From positions 1-64,000 of the forward strand of contig NZ_LMIO01000002.1 of the NCBI RefSeq assembly GCF_001428745.1: a DNA stretch of 64,000 nucleotides, in the 5' to 3' direction. The position numbers and the translations under genes were made by a program. Source of the DNA: Leifsonia sp. Root227 (GTDB lineage: Bacteria > Actinomycetota > Actinomycetes > Actinomycetales > Microbacteriaceae). This document shows, piece by piece, positions 50,971 through 59,229 of the stretch (positions are counted from its first letter, which is position 1; every line of letters starts with the position of its first letter). Under the pieces are notes generated by a model that had not been told where the DNA came from, ran no database searches, and was given only the letters and a program-made list of their open reading frames with translations.

Positions 50971-52467
50971 TCAGTTGGCGCCGAAACGGGCCGTGTGCAC
51001 CTGGCCGAGGGTGATGTGCACGGCCTGCTGGTCGGTGTAGAAGTCGATCGAGCGGTAGCCGCCCTCGTGGCCGAGACCGGACGCCTTCACGCCGCCGAAT
51101 GGGGTGCGCAGGTCTCGGACGTTGTGCGAGTTCAGCCACACCATTCCCGCCTCGATGTTCTGGGCGAAGGTGTGGGCGCGCTTCAGATCGCTGGTCCAGA
51201 TGTACGCGGCGAGGCCGTAGCGCACGCCGTTCGCGAGCTCCAGGGCCTCCTCGTCGCTGTCGAACGGGGTGATCGCGACGACCGGGCCGAAGATCTCCTC
51301 CTGGAAGATCCGCGCATCAGGGGCCACATCGGCGAACACGGTCGGCGCGACGTAGTTGCCGGTGTCGAAGCCCTCCGGACGGCCTCCCCCCGCGAGAAGA
51401 CGGCCCTCCTGCTTGCCGATCTCGACGTAGCTCATCACCTTGTCGTAGTGCTCAGGGTGCACGAGCGCGCCGACCTCGGTCTTCGGGTCGTGCGGGTCGC
51501 CGACCACGATCTTCGCGGCGCGCGCGGCGTAGCGGGCGCAGAAGTCGTCGTAGATGCTGCGCTCGACAAGGATGCGGCTGCCGGCCGTGCAGCGCTCTCC
51601 GTTCAGCGAGAACACGCCGAACAGCGTCGAGTCGATGGCGGCGTCCAGGTCGGCGTCGGCGAAGACGACGGCGGGGGACTTGCCCCCGAGCTCCATCGAG
51701 AGTCCCTTCAGGTACGGAGCGGCGTTGCCGAAGATGAGCTGGCCGGTGCGGCTCTCGCCGGTGAACGAGATGAGCGGGACATCCGGGTGCTTGACGAGCG
51801 CGTCTCCCGCTTCCTCTCCGAGGCCGTTGACGAGGTTGAACACGCCGTCCGGCACCCCGGCGCCGCGGAAGATCTCCGCCCACAGGCTCGCGGACAGCGG
51901 CGTGAACTCGGCCGGCTTGAGCACGACCGTGCAGCCGGAGGCGAGCGCGGGGGCGAGCTTCCAGCTCTCCAGCATGAAAGGCGTGTTCCACGGCGTGATC
52001 AGACCGGCGACGCCGATCGGCTTGCGGTTCACGTAGTTGAGCTGCGAACCGGGCACCTTGAACGCGTCGTCCGACTGGGCGACGATCAGGTCGGCGAAGA
52101 ACCGGAAGTTCTCCGCTGCGCGCTGCGCCTGGCCGAGCGCCTGGGTGATGGGGAGGCCGGTGTCGAACGTCTCCAGCTCGGCGAGGCGGGCATCCTGGGC
52201 TTCGACGGCGTCGGCGATGCGGTTCAGGATGCGGGCGCGCTCGCGCGGCTTCATGCGCGGCCACGGGCCGTCCGTGAAGGCGCGGGTGGCGGCGGCGACG
52301 GCGAGGTCAATGTCCTCCTTCTGCCCTGCGGCAGCGGTGACGTATGTCTGATTCGACACAGGGTCGAGCACGTCGAAGGTCGCGCCAGAGACGCTGTCGA
52401 CGAACCGGCCGTCGATGAAGTGCTGGATCCTGTCTGGAAGATTCTCCGGAATGTAGTGCTGCGCCAT
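50971..52467 (-). CDS. hpaE: 5-carboxymethyl-2-hydroxymuconate semialdehyde dehydrogenase
   Basis: A 498-residue NAD-dependent aldehyde dehydrogenase. Motifs are GLITPWNTPFMLESWKLAPA, FTGESRTGQ, the general base Glu in LSMELGGKSP and the catalytic Cys in SLNGERCTAGSR. It oxidises the semialdehyde produced by HpaD; assignment within the large ALDH family rests on the neighbouring hpaD, I and H genes. ATG 52467, 59 bp after the regulator gene. Confidence 0.9.
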   Translation of the reverse strand: MAQHYIPENLPDRIQHFIDGRFVDSVSGATFDVLDPVSNQTYVTAAAGQKEDIDLAVAAATRAFTDGPWPRMKPRERARILNRIADAVEAQDARLAELETFDTGLPITQALGQAQRAAENFRFFADLIVAQSDDAFKVPGSQLNYVNRKPIGVAGLITPWNTPFMLESWKLAPALASGCTVVLKPAEFTPLSASLWAEIFRGAGVPDGVFNLVNGLGEEAGDALVKHPDVPLISFTGESRTGQLIFGNAAPYLKGLSMELGGKSPAVVFADADLDAAIDSTLFGVFSLNGERCTAGSRILVERSIYDDFCARYAARAAKIVVGDPHDPKTEVGALVHPEHYDKVMSYVEIGKQEGRLLAGGGRPEGFDTGNYVAPTVFADVAPDARIFQEEIFGPVVAITPFDSDEEALELANGVRYGLAAYIWTSDLKRAHTFAQNIEAGMVWLNSHNVRDLRTPFGGVKASGLGHEGGYRSIDFYTDQQAVHITLGQVHTARFGAN

Positions 52468-52526
52468 GGGACGCGCGCCTCCTTCGGCGGTCGGTGATGC
52501 GGTGGATGCAGGTGATGCGGTGGGAG

Positions 52527-53222
52527 TCAGGTGTGCGGGTGCTTGTGCTCGTCCTGGTACGTATGGATCGCATCCAGCGTGGCCAGGCGGTGGCGGCGCG
52601 CGGTCAGCTCGATCTCCAGCGGCTCTGCGCCGTTCTCGATCAGCCGCAAGATCTGCTCGTGCTCCTCGACGGACTCGCGGGCGCGGCCGGGGACGAAGCC
52701 GAAGGTGGAGTCGCGCAGCACCCGCAGCCGGTTCCAGCCGCGGTGCACCAGGTCCAGGATGTGCGGGTTCGGGCACTCCTCGAACAGCACGGCGTGGAAC
52801 TCCTGGTTGAGCTGCGTGAACCGGTGCGGGATGAAGTCGTCGAGGCACGCGATCATCTCGCGGTTGATCGCCCTGGCCCGGTAGATGTGGTCTCCGGTGA
52901 GCAGCGGAGCGGAGAGCTGGGTCGCCGCGCCCTCGACCAGGGCGAGCGTCTCCATCGTGTACGTGTACTCGGTGTCCTGCAGCAGGGCGACCTGAGCGCC
53001 GACGTTCTTCTCGAACGTCACCAGTCCCTCCGCCTCCAGCCGCCGGATGGCCTCGCGCACGGGCACGACGCTGATGCCGAGCTCGCCGGCGATCTGCCCG
53101 AGCACCAGCCGGAAGCCGGAGACGTATCTGCCGTCGTCGATCCTGGCCCTGATCCAGTCGTACGCGAGCTGGGACTTGCTCGGCGTCGCCGTCTTCACGG
53201 CGCCTACTGCTGTGTCAGCCAC
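52527..53222 (-). CDS. GntR-family regulator with FCD domain
   Basis: 231 residues. The N-terminal winged helix is RIDDGRYVSGFRLVLGQIAGELGISVVPVREAIRRLEAEGLV; the C-terminal helical FCD domain carries metal-binding residues (D...H...H type: DDFIPHRFTQLNQEFH, VEEHEQILRLI). It likely senses a pathway acid. GTG 53222 is chosen because GGAAGGA lies upstream; it overlaps the FAH-RraA gene by 19 bases. ATG 53243 is possible but has no Shine-Dalgarno. It is made with the enzymes it probably controls. Confidence 0.85.
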   Translation of the reverse strand: MADTAVGAVKTATPSKSQLAYDWIRARIDDGRYVSGFRLVLGQIAGELGISVVPVREAIRRLEAEGLVTFEKNVGAQVALLQDTEYTYTMETLALVEGAATQLSAPLLTGDHIYRARAINREMIACLDDFIPHRFTQLNQEFHAVLFEECPNPHILDLVHRGWNRLRVLRDSTFGFVPGRARESVEEHEQILRLIENGAEPLEIELTARRHRLATLDAIHTYQDEHKHPHT

Positions 53223-54706
53223 GCGCGGTACCTGTCCTTCCATTCGGCGTTCATCGGGAACAGCCCCTCGATCGGCTCGCCGGCAGCGACCTGCTGGGCG
53301 ATGTACTCCTCTTCGCGCTCCTGTTCGAGCGCGTCGGCCACGACCTCCTCGACCAGCCCGGTCGGGATGACGAGCAGCCCGTCCGCGTCGCCGACGATCA
53401 CGTCTCCCGGCTGCACGGCTGCACCGCCGCAGGCGACGGTGATGTCCGCATCCCACGGCACGTGCTTTCGGCCGAGGACGGCCGGGTGACCACCGGCGTG
53501 ATAGGTGGGGATGTCGAGCGCTGCGACGATCGCGAGGTCGCGCACGCCCCCGTCCGTGACGATGCCCGCGGCACCGGTGACCTGCGCGCGGAGCGCGAGG
53601 ACATCGCCGACGGTGCCGCTGCCGCGCTCGCCGCGGGCCTCGATGACGAGCACGTCGCCGGGACCGAGGGCGTCGAACGCGCGCTTCTGCACGTTGTAGC
53701 CGCCGCCGTGCGACGCGAACAGGTCTTCGCGGTTGGGGATGTAGCGCAGGGTCTTGGCGCGGCCGATCAGCTTGGCGTCCGGCCTCGTGGAGGTGAGGCC
53801 GTCGATCGAGACGTTGTCCAGCCCGCGCGTGCGCAACTGCGAGCTGAGGGTGGCGGTGGAGACGGCGGCGAGCTTGTCGCGCAGTTCGGCGGTCAGCTCG
53901 AACGGCGGGGTCACGTTCCCGACCTCGGTCGCAGGCTCCCTCGGCGCTGGGGTCGCGGCATCGCTCCGCGCTGCTGTGCTCTCCGCCACGCCCCATGCCT
54001 CGGACCGCTGCAGATCGTCGACGGCCGGCTTGGTGCCGAAGTCGCCGAACGGGACGGTGCCCGCCGTGATGCGGGTGACGAGGCGGCCGGTGCTCGGCGC
54101 ATCCTGAGCGGTCGGCGCATCCACCTCGACCTCGACGACGTCGCCCGGCTGAGTGACCGACGAGCCGGCGGGGGTGCCGGTGAGGATGACGTCGCCTGGT
54201 TCCAGTGTGAGGAGCTGGGAGAGGTCGGCGACGAGCTGGCCGAACGGGAAGAGCAGGTCGTCTGTGGTGCCCTCCTGCACGAGTTCGCCGTTCAGCCAGG
54301 TGCGCACGCGGAGCGCGTCGGGGGAGACGGAGGAGGCGGGGATGATGCCAGGGCCGAGCGGCGTGAAGCCGTCTCCGCCCTTGGAACGCACGTTGGAGCC
54401 TTTGTCGGCGGCGCGGAGGTCGTAGACGCCGAAGTCGTTGGCCGCGGTGATGCCGGAGACGGCGGCCCATCCGTCCTCCGGCGAGACGCGGCGGGTCGGG
54501 CGGCCGATGATGAGGGCGATCTCGCCCTCGAATGCGAGCAGTTCCGTTCCTGCCGGGCGTTCCAGTTCCGAGCCCGAGGCGGCGATCGAGGAGGCGGGCT
54601 TGAGGAAATAGGACGGCGTGGCCGGTGTGCGACCGCGCTGCGCTGCACGGGAACGGTAGTTCAGGTGCACGGCGATGATCTTGCCGGGAAGGCTGATGTC
54701 GCTCAC
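53204..54706 (-). CDS. Fusion of FAH-domain isomerase/hydrolase and RraA-like aldolase/decarboxylase
   Basis: 500 residues. The N-terminal ~230 residues match the fumarylacetoacetate hydrolase family (HLNYRSRAAQRG, LLAFEGEIALIIG, GDVILTGTPAG), as in HpaG. A linker (about 235-265) follows, then an RraA-like domain (about 268-480) with GDVLVIEARGERGSGTVGDV and the metal/catalytic TDGGVRDL of 4-hydroxy-4-methyl-2-oxoglutarate aldolase/oxaloacetate decarboxylase proteins. Classical HpaG has two FAH domains (isomerase plus decarboxylase); here the second is replaced by RraA. It probably decarboxylates and isomerises the HpaE product. The start is GTG 54706 with GAGGAGAAC upstream. Confidence 0.85.
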   Translation of the reverse strand: MSDISLPGKIIAVHLNYRSRAAQRGRTPATPSYFLKPASSIAASGSELERPAGTELLAFEGEIALIIGRPTRRVSPEDGWAAVSGITAANDFGVYDLRAADKGSNVRSKGGDGFTPLGPGIIPASSVSPDALRVRTWLNGELVQEGTTDDLLFPFGQLVADLSQLLTLEPGDVILTGTPAGSSVTQPGDVVEVEVDAPTAQDAPSTGRLVTRITAGTVPFGDFGTKPAVDDLQRSEAWGVAESTAARSDAATPAPREPATEVGNVTPPFELTAELRDKLAAVSTATLSSQLRTRGLDNVSIDGLTSTRPDAKLIGRAKTLRYIPNREDLFASHGGGYNVQKRAFDALGPGDVLVIEARGERGSGTVGDVLALRAQVTGAAGIVTDGGVRDLAIVAALDIPTYHAGGHPAVLGRKHVPWDADITVACGGAAVQPGDVIVGDADGLLVIPTGLVEEVVADALEQEREEEYIAQQVAAGEPIEGLFPMNAEWKDRYRAWLTQQ

Positions 54707-54742
54707 GGGGTGGTTCTCCTCGTCATCGGGGACTGTATCTGA

Positions 54743-54756
54743 GATTGTATACGATC
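54743..54756. promoter_or_regulatory. Operator-like motif upstream of the FAH-RraA gene
   Basis: GATTGTATACGATC, a near-palindrome centred on GTATAC, lies 37 bp before the FAH-RraA start. It resembles operators of FCD-type GntR regulators. Its reverse complement shares 10 of 12 core bases with the motif upstream of hpaH at 56436. Confidence 0.55.
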
Positions 54757-54802
54757 TGGAATCGCTGCGCCAGTGCCTCTGCCCGTCCAGCGGGGGAGGC
54801 CG

Positions 54803-55612
54803 TCAGTAGCTGGTGCGGATCGCATCGGAGCCCTCGCCGATGTACCGGTCGGCCAGGGCCTCGGAGGCGCGAGCCAGCAGGGCGACATCGGCTCCGACCA
54901 GTACCCACGCAGCGCCGGCGGCGAGGTAGCGGTCGGCCGCCGCCGGGTCGAACGCGTTGACGCCCACCGGCTTGCCAGCCGCGACGCCGGCCGCGATGGC
55001 CGTCTCGACGGCGGCGATCACGTCCTGGTGCGTCTGCTGACCGAGCAGGCCCATGGATGCGGCGAGATCGGCCGGACCGACCAGCAGCCCGTCGACGCCG
55101 TCGACCGCGGCGATCTCGGCGACGTTGGCCAGCCCGTCCACGGTCTCGATCTGCACGTACAGCGAGACGAGGCCGTCGGCGCGGCCGAGGTAGTCGTCGA
55201 TCCTGTTCCAGCGGGCGGAGCGGGCGAGCGAGCTGCCGACGCCGCGCACTCCGGCCGGCGGGTAGCGCACGGCCGAGACCATGGCCGCCGCCTGCTCTGC
55301 GTCGTTGACCATCGGGATGAGGAGGTTCTGCGCCCCGATGTCGAGGAGCTGCTTCACGATCACGGTGTCGCCGATCGGCGCCCGCACCAGTGGGGCCACG
55401 GGGTACGCGGCGACCGCCTGGAGCTGCGCGAGGATCGACTCCAGCCCGTTGGCCGAGTGCTCAGCGTCGATCAGGACGATGTCGAGTCCGGCTCCCGCGC
55501 AGATCTCCGCGACCAGCGCGCTTCCCGAGCACGCCCAGATGCCGAACTGGGGCCGGGATGCGGTGCGCAGCCGGTCGGCGAGGGTGGGCGTCGGCTCTAG
55601 ACGAATCGGCAT
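54803..55612 (-). CDS. hpaI: 4-hydroxy-2-oxoheptane-1,7-dioate aldolase family protein
   Basis: A 269-residue class II (metal-dependent) aldolase of the HpcH/HpaI family. FGIWACSGSALVAEICAGAGLDIVLIDAEHSANG, the Glu-containing YVQIETVDGLANV and GLLVGPADLAASMG are the family motifs. It splits the heptanedioate into pyruvate and succinate semialdehyde. ATG 55612 overlaps the hpaH end by 16 bases. Confidence 0.9.
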   Translation of the reverse strand: MPIRLEPTPTLADRLRTASRPQFGIWACSGSALVAEICAGAGLDIVLIDAEHSANGLESILAQLQAVAAYPVAPLVRAPIGDTVIVKQLLDIGAQNLLIPMVNDAEQAAAMVSAVRYPPAGVRGVGSSLARSARWNRIDDYLGRADGLVSLYVQIETVDGLANVAEIAAVDGVDGLLVGPADLAASMGLLGQQTHQDVIAAVETAIAAGVAAGKPVGVNAFDPAAADRYLAAGAAWVLVGADVALLARASEALADRYIGEGSDAIRTSY

Positions 55613-56382
55613 GTGATGGCTCCCAGGGTTCCGTAGTCGGCGTGGACGGTGTCGCCGCGCTCCACCCACATCGGGCGGGTGAAGGATCCGGCGAGGATGA
55701 TCTCGCCGGCGTCGAGGGTCGTGCCGTGGGCGGCGAGCTTGTTCGCAAGCCAGGCGACCCCGGATGCCGGGTGGTCGAGCACGGCGGCGGCGACGCCGGA
55801 CTCCTCGATGGTCTCGTTGCGGTAGAGCAGGGCGGAGACCCAGCGCAGGTCGACCGCATCCACCGCCACAGGGCGGCCGCCGACGACCATGCCGCCCATC
55901 GCGGCGTTGTCGGAGATGGTGTCGACGATCGTGCGGCCCTGCATCTCGATGCGCGAGCTCAGGATCTCGAGCGCAGGCACGACGTACTTCGTGGCGTCGA
56001 GCACGTCGTAGAGCGTGCAGTCCGGGCCGCTGAGCGGCTGGCCGAGCACGAAGGCGAGCTCGACCTCGATGCGCACGTTGGAGTACGCGTCGAACGGGAT
56101 GACGGACCCGGTCTCGAACACCATGTCGTCGAAGATCACGCCGTAGTCGGGCTCCGTGATCCCCGTGGCCTGCTGCATCACCTTGGAGGTCAGGCCGATC
56201 TTGTGTCCGACCAGGCGGCGGCCTGCCGCGATGCCGCGTTCCTTCCACACGTTCTGGACCGCGTACGAGTCCTCGACGGTCATGCGGGGATGGCGGGCGG
56301 TGAGGAGGGGGACGGTTCCGCGGTCGCGCTCTGCGGCGGCCAATTCGTCCGCGATCGAGTGGATGATCGAGTCTTCGAGCAC
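55597..56382 (-). CDS. hpaH: 2-oxo-hept-4-ene-1,7-dioate hydratase
   Basis: A 261-residue FAH-like hydratase (MhpD/HpaH group). GRRLVGHKIGLTSKVMQQATGITEPDYGVIFDDM, VEVELAFVLG-like EVELAFVLGQPL and the late AGSFTRP are characteristic. It adds water to the oxoheptenedioate before HpaI. The start is GTG 56382 with AAGGGA 8 bases upstream. First gene of the minus-strand operon, divergent from the ABC importer. Confidence 0.9.
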   Translation of the reverse strand: MLEDSIIHSIADELAAAERDRGTVPLLTARHPRMTVEDSYAVQNVWKERGIAAGRRLVGHKIGLTSKVMQQATGITEPDYGVIFDDMVFETGSVIPFDAYSNVRIEVELAFVLGQPLSGPDCTLYDVLDATKYVVPALEILSSRIEMQGRTIVDTISDNAAMGGMVVGGRPVAVDAVDLRWVSALLYRNETIEESGVAAAVLDHPASGVAWLANKLAAHGTTLDAGEIILAGSFTRPMWVERGDTVHADYGTLGAITCRFV

Positions 56383-56434
56383 CGGGTGGTCCCTTCGTCG
56401 TCGGAGGTCCTGCCCGCAGGGGCAGCCATGGGGG

Positions 56435-56448
56435 AATCGTATATCATC
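56435..56448. promoter_or_regulatory. Operator-like motif upstream of hpaH
   Basis: ATCGTATATCAT (56436-56447) lies 54 bp before the hpaH start, in the 294-bp region between hpaH and the importer genes. It shares its core with the motif at 54743 and so could let the FCD regulator act on both divergent operons. Confidence 0.5.
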
Positions 56449-56520
56449 CCGTACACCTTCGCGATTTCGCGGACGGACCGAGTCGTGAAAAGCTCGTCTC
56501 ACCCCGTTTTTCTCCACAGG

Positions 56521-56548
56521 TTGTTTTTCTTGTCAACAACTGTAGAAT
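56521..56548 (+). promoter_or_regulatory. Predicted promoter of the Dpp/sulfatase operon
   Basis: TTGTTT (56521-56526) and TAGAAT (56543-56548) are separated by 16 bp, in the most AT-rich part of the divergent gap. The spacer holds TTGT-CA-ACAA (56530-56539), a dyad that could be an additional operator. Confidence 0.55.
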
Positions 56549-56676
56549 TACCGCCACGACACAGCGATGTGTAGCCAACCTCGGTTGACGACCGGATCAG
56601 TAACTGCTGTGTCGTACGCCTGCGCAGCGTGCGATTGAAGTTCCACCTCCTGCCCTGCCAACCGAGAGAAGAAGAC

Positions 56677-58200
56677 ATGAAGAAAGCATTGATCGCGGTG
56701 GCTGTCGCCGCCGTGACCGCGCTTGCGTTGACCGCGTGCGGCTCCGGGGGAAGCGACACGAAGACCACGACCGGCGCGTCCGGCGGCCCGCTCAACATCG
56801 GGAACTTCGCCGATGTGACGAGCTGGGATCCTTCCCTCGCCGACATCGGATTCGACGGCCCGTACCTGTCGGCGGTCTACGACCCGCTGGTCAGCGTCGA
56901 CGGGGACGGCAAGCCCACCCCGGCCCTCGCCACCTCCTGGAAGGTCTCGGATGACTTCCTGAAGGTCACCATGACCCTCCGCACCGGCGTGAAGTTCAGC
57001 GATGGAGAGGCGTTCGACGCGGCAGCAGCGGTGAAGAGCCTCGACTACCTGAAGAAGGGCGCCCGCTCCGGCGAGGCGTACGAGAACGTCTCGAAGTTCG
57101 TGGCGGTCGACGACAAGACGCTGGAGATCGACCTCACCAAGCGCGACGACACCCTCCTCTACTTCATGGGCATCGGCCGCAGCTGGATGATGGCGCCCAA
57201 GGCCATCGCGGCAGGTACGCTCGCGAAGACTCCGGAGGGCTCCGGCCCGTACACGCTCGAGTCGTCGAGCGTCGCCGGCTCCGAATACCACTTCAAGAAG
57301 GTCGCGAACCACTGGGACGCGAAGCAGTTCCCGTTCGACCCGCTGGCGATCTACCCGATCCAGGATGCGACGGCCCGCGACAACGCGATGGCTTCCGGTC
57401 AGATCAACGTGAACTACGCGGACGACACCGCGCTCAAGCAGGCCAAGGAGAACAACTGGAACGTCGCGGCCAAGGTGTCCGGCTGGGTCGGCCTGCAGTT
57501 CACCGATCGCGCTGGTGAGAAGTTCAAGCCGCTCGGCAACGAGAAGGTGCGCCAGGCGCTGAACTACGCGTTCGATGGTGCGAGCATCCTGAAGTCGGTC
57601 GGCAGCGGGGCCGGAGCCGTGTCGAACCAGGTCTTCCCCGACGGCACGCCTGGCAACGTGAAGAGCCTGAACAGCAAGTACACGTTCTCCATCGACAAGG
57701 CCAAGTCGCTCCTCGCCGACGCCGGATACGCCAACGGCTTCGAGCTGCACATGCCGATGTCGCAGGTCTTCCAGGTCTGGCAGCCCGTCGTCGACCAGAC
57801 CTTCGGTCAGCTCGGCATCAAGGTCACCTGGGACGACATGCAGTACATGGACTACCAGAAGAACGCCCCGACGTACCCGATGTTCGTCTCCTTCCTCGCG
57901 ATGGACTCGAACCCGGTCGCGACGGTGCAGCGCATGATCAACCTGCCGCAGTGGTTCAACCCGACCCCGCAGGTCGACAAGTTCCCGGACGTGCAGGCTC
58001 AGGTCGAGAAGGTCCTCTCCGCCGACCCGAGCGACCAGACCGCCCAGATCGAGAAACTGAACACCCTCGTGACAGGCAAGGCGTGGTTCGACGTCTGGTA
58101 CCAGGCGAACAACAGCTACGTCTCCACGTCGAACATCCAGATCACCCCGGTGACAGGAATGATGTTCCCGACCCTGCGCCAGATCGCCGTCAAGGGCTGA
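56677..58200 (+). CDS. Family 5 ABC substrate-binding lipoprotein (DppA/OppA-like)
   Basis: A 507-residue binding protein. ATG 56677 follows GAGAGAAGAAG; lipobox ALTAC with Cys21. It has the family opening NFADVTSWDPSLADIGFDGPYLSAVYDPLV, the GSGPYTL motif and the late KVRQALNYAFDG. Family 5 proteins bind peptides, nickel chelates or plant-derived oligomers; the ligand here is unknown. It is the first of the importer genes and is adjacent to hpa and sulfatase genes, hence a sulfated aromatic is possible. Confidence 0.9.
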   Translation: MKKALIAVAVAAVTALALTACGSGGSDTKTTTGASGGPLNIGNFADVTSWDPSLADIGFDGPYLSAVYDPLVSVDGDGKPTPALATSWKVSDDFLKVTMTLRTGVKFSDGEAFDAAAAVKSLDYLKKGARSGEAYENVSKFVAVDDKTLEIDLTKRDDTLLYFMGIGRSWMMAPKAIAAGTLAKTPEGSGPYTLESSSVAGSEYHFKKVANHWDAKQFPFDPLAIYPIQDATARDNAMASGQINVNYADDTALKQAKENNWNVAAKVSGWVGLQFTDRAGEKFKPLGNEKVRQALNYAFDGASILKSVGSGAGAVSNQVFPDGTPGNVKSLNSKYTFSIDKAKSLLADAGYANGFELHMPMSQVFQVWQPVVDQTFGQLGIKVTWDDMQYMDYQKNAPTYPMFVSFLAMDSNPVATVQRMINLPQWFNPTPQVDKFPDVQAQVEKVLSADPSDQTAQIEKLNTLVTGKAWFDVWYQANNSYVSTSNIQITPVTGMMFPTLRQIAVKG

Positions 58201-58210
58201 CGCACCCCCA

Positions 58211-58238
58211 GGCGGGCCGCGCGCGAGCGCGGCCCGCC
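58211..58238 (+). other. Intercistronic GNRA hairpin
   Basis: A perfect 12-bp GC stem (58211-58222 with 58227-58238) is closed by a GCGA tetraloop, 10 bases after the binding-protein stop and 49 before the permease. Its place equals that of the hairpin at 45988 in the sugar operon: probably an mRNA stabiliser or attenuator for unequal expression. Confidence 0.7.
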
Positions 58239-58287
58239 ATCCCCGTTCCACCCCACCCGTTCCACCCAGGCTCCGACAGGACAAGAC

Positions 58288-59229
58288 ATGATCAGATTCA
58301 CGGTCAAGAGGCTCGTCTCCGGCGTGATCCTCCTGCTCGTCGTGGCGACAGGCACGTTCTTCCTCGCCCACGCCGCCATCGGCGATCCGACGGCCGGGCT
58401 CCTCGGCACGTCGGCGACCCCGGCCCAGCAGGCAGCGCTCGCGGCGAAGATCGGCACAGACCGCCCGCTTCTCGTGCAATTCTGGGAGTGGGGATCACAC
58501 GCGATCGTCGGAGACTTCGGCACATCATGGCGCAACTTCCAGCCGGTGAACGCCCAGATCGCGATCAAGCTGCCCGTCACCCTCTCCGTGGTGACAGCGG
58601 CCACGCTGCTCTCCGCCGTGTTCGGTGCGCTGTTCGGCGTGCTGGCAGGCCTCCGTCCCGGCTCCGTCCTCGACAAGGTCATCAAGGCGGCGTCGGTGAT
58701 CCTGTTCGCTCTGCCAGGCTTCTGGGTGAGTCTGGTGCTGGTGATCTGGTTCGCGGTGAACCTGCACTGGTTCCCCGCCGTCGGCTACGTGCAGCCGTCG
58801 CAGAGTCTCGACGGCTGGCTGCGTTCGATCACCCTCCCGTCGATCGCGCTCTCGCTCGGCGCCATCGTGATGATCGCCGAACAGCTCCGCAATGCGATCA
58901 TCTCCGCGAACAACCAGGACTACGTGCGCACCCTGCGCAGCCGCGGCCTCTCCCAGCCGCGCGTCGTCGTGCACCTGATCAGGAACGCTGCCCCCGCATC
59001 CCTCACCGTGCTCGCCCTCATGTTCGTCGGTCTGCTCGGCGGCGCGATCGTGGTGGAGCAGATCTTCTCCCTGCCCGGCATCGGAGCGCTCACCAGCGGC
59101 TCCTCGCAGAACGGCGACATCCCCATCCTGCTCGGCATCACCGTGGTCACCGTCATCTTCGTGGTGATCGTGAACTTCGTCCTCGACGTGGCGCTCGGCT
59201 GGATCAACCCGAAAGCGCGAGTGCAATGA
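58288..59229 (+). CDS. ABC permease, DppB-like
   Basis: A 313-residue protein with six TM segments. FTVKRLVSGVILLLVVATGTFFL is the typical DppB first segment, and the EAA-like loop is NQDYVRTLRSRGLSQPRVVVHLIRNA. It overlaps the permease-ATPase fusion gene by 4 bases (ATGA). Confidence 0.92.
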   Translation: MIRFTVKRLVSGVILLLVVATGTFFLAHAAIGDPTAGLLGTSATPAQQAALAAKIGTDRPLLVQFWEWGSHAIVGDFGTSWRNFQPVNAQIAIKLPVTLSVVTAATLLSAVFGALFGVLAGLRPGSVLDKVIKAASVILFALPGFWVSLVLVIWFAVNLHWFPAVGYVQPSQSLDGWLRSITLPSIALSLGAIVMIAEQLRNAIISANNQDYVRTLRSRGLSQPRVVVHLIRNAAPASLTVLALMFVGLLGGAIVVEQIFSLPGIGALTSGSSQNGDIPILLGITVVTVIFVVIVNFVLDVALGWINPKARVQ

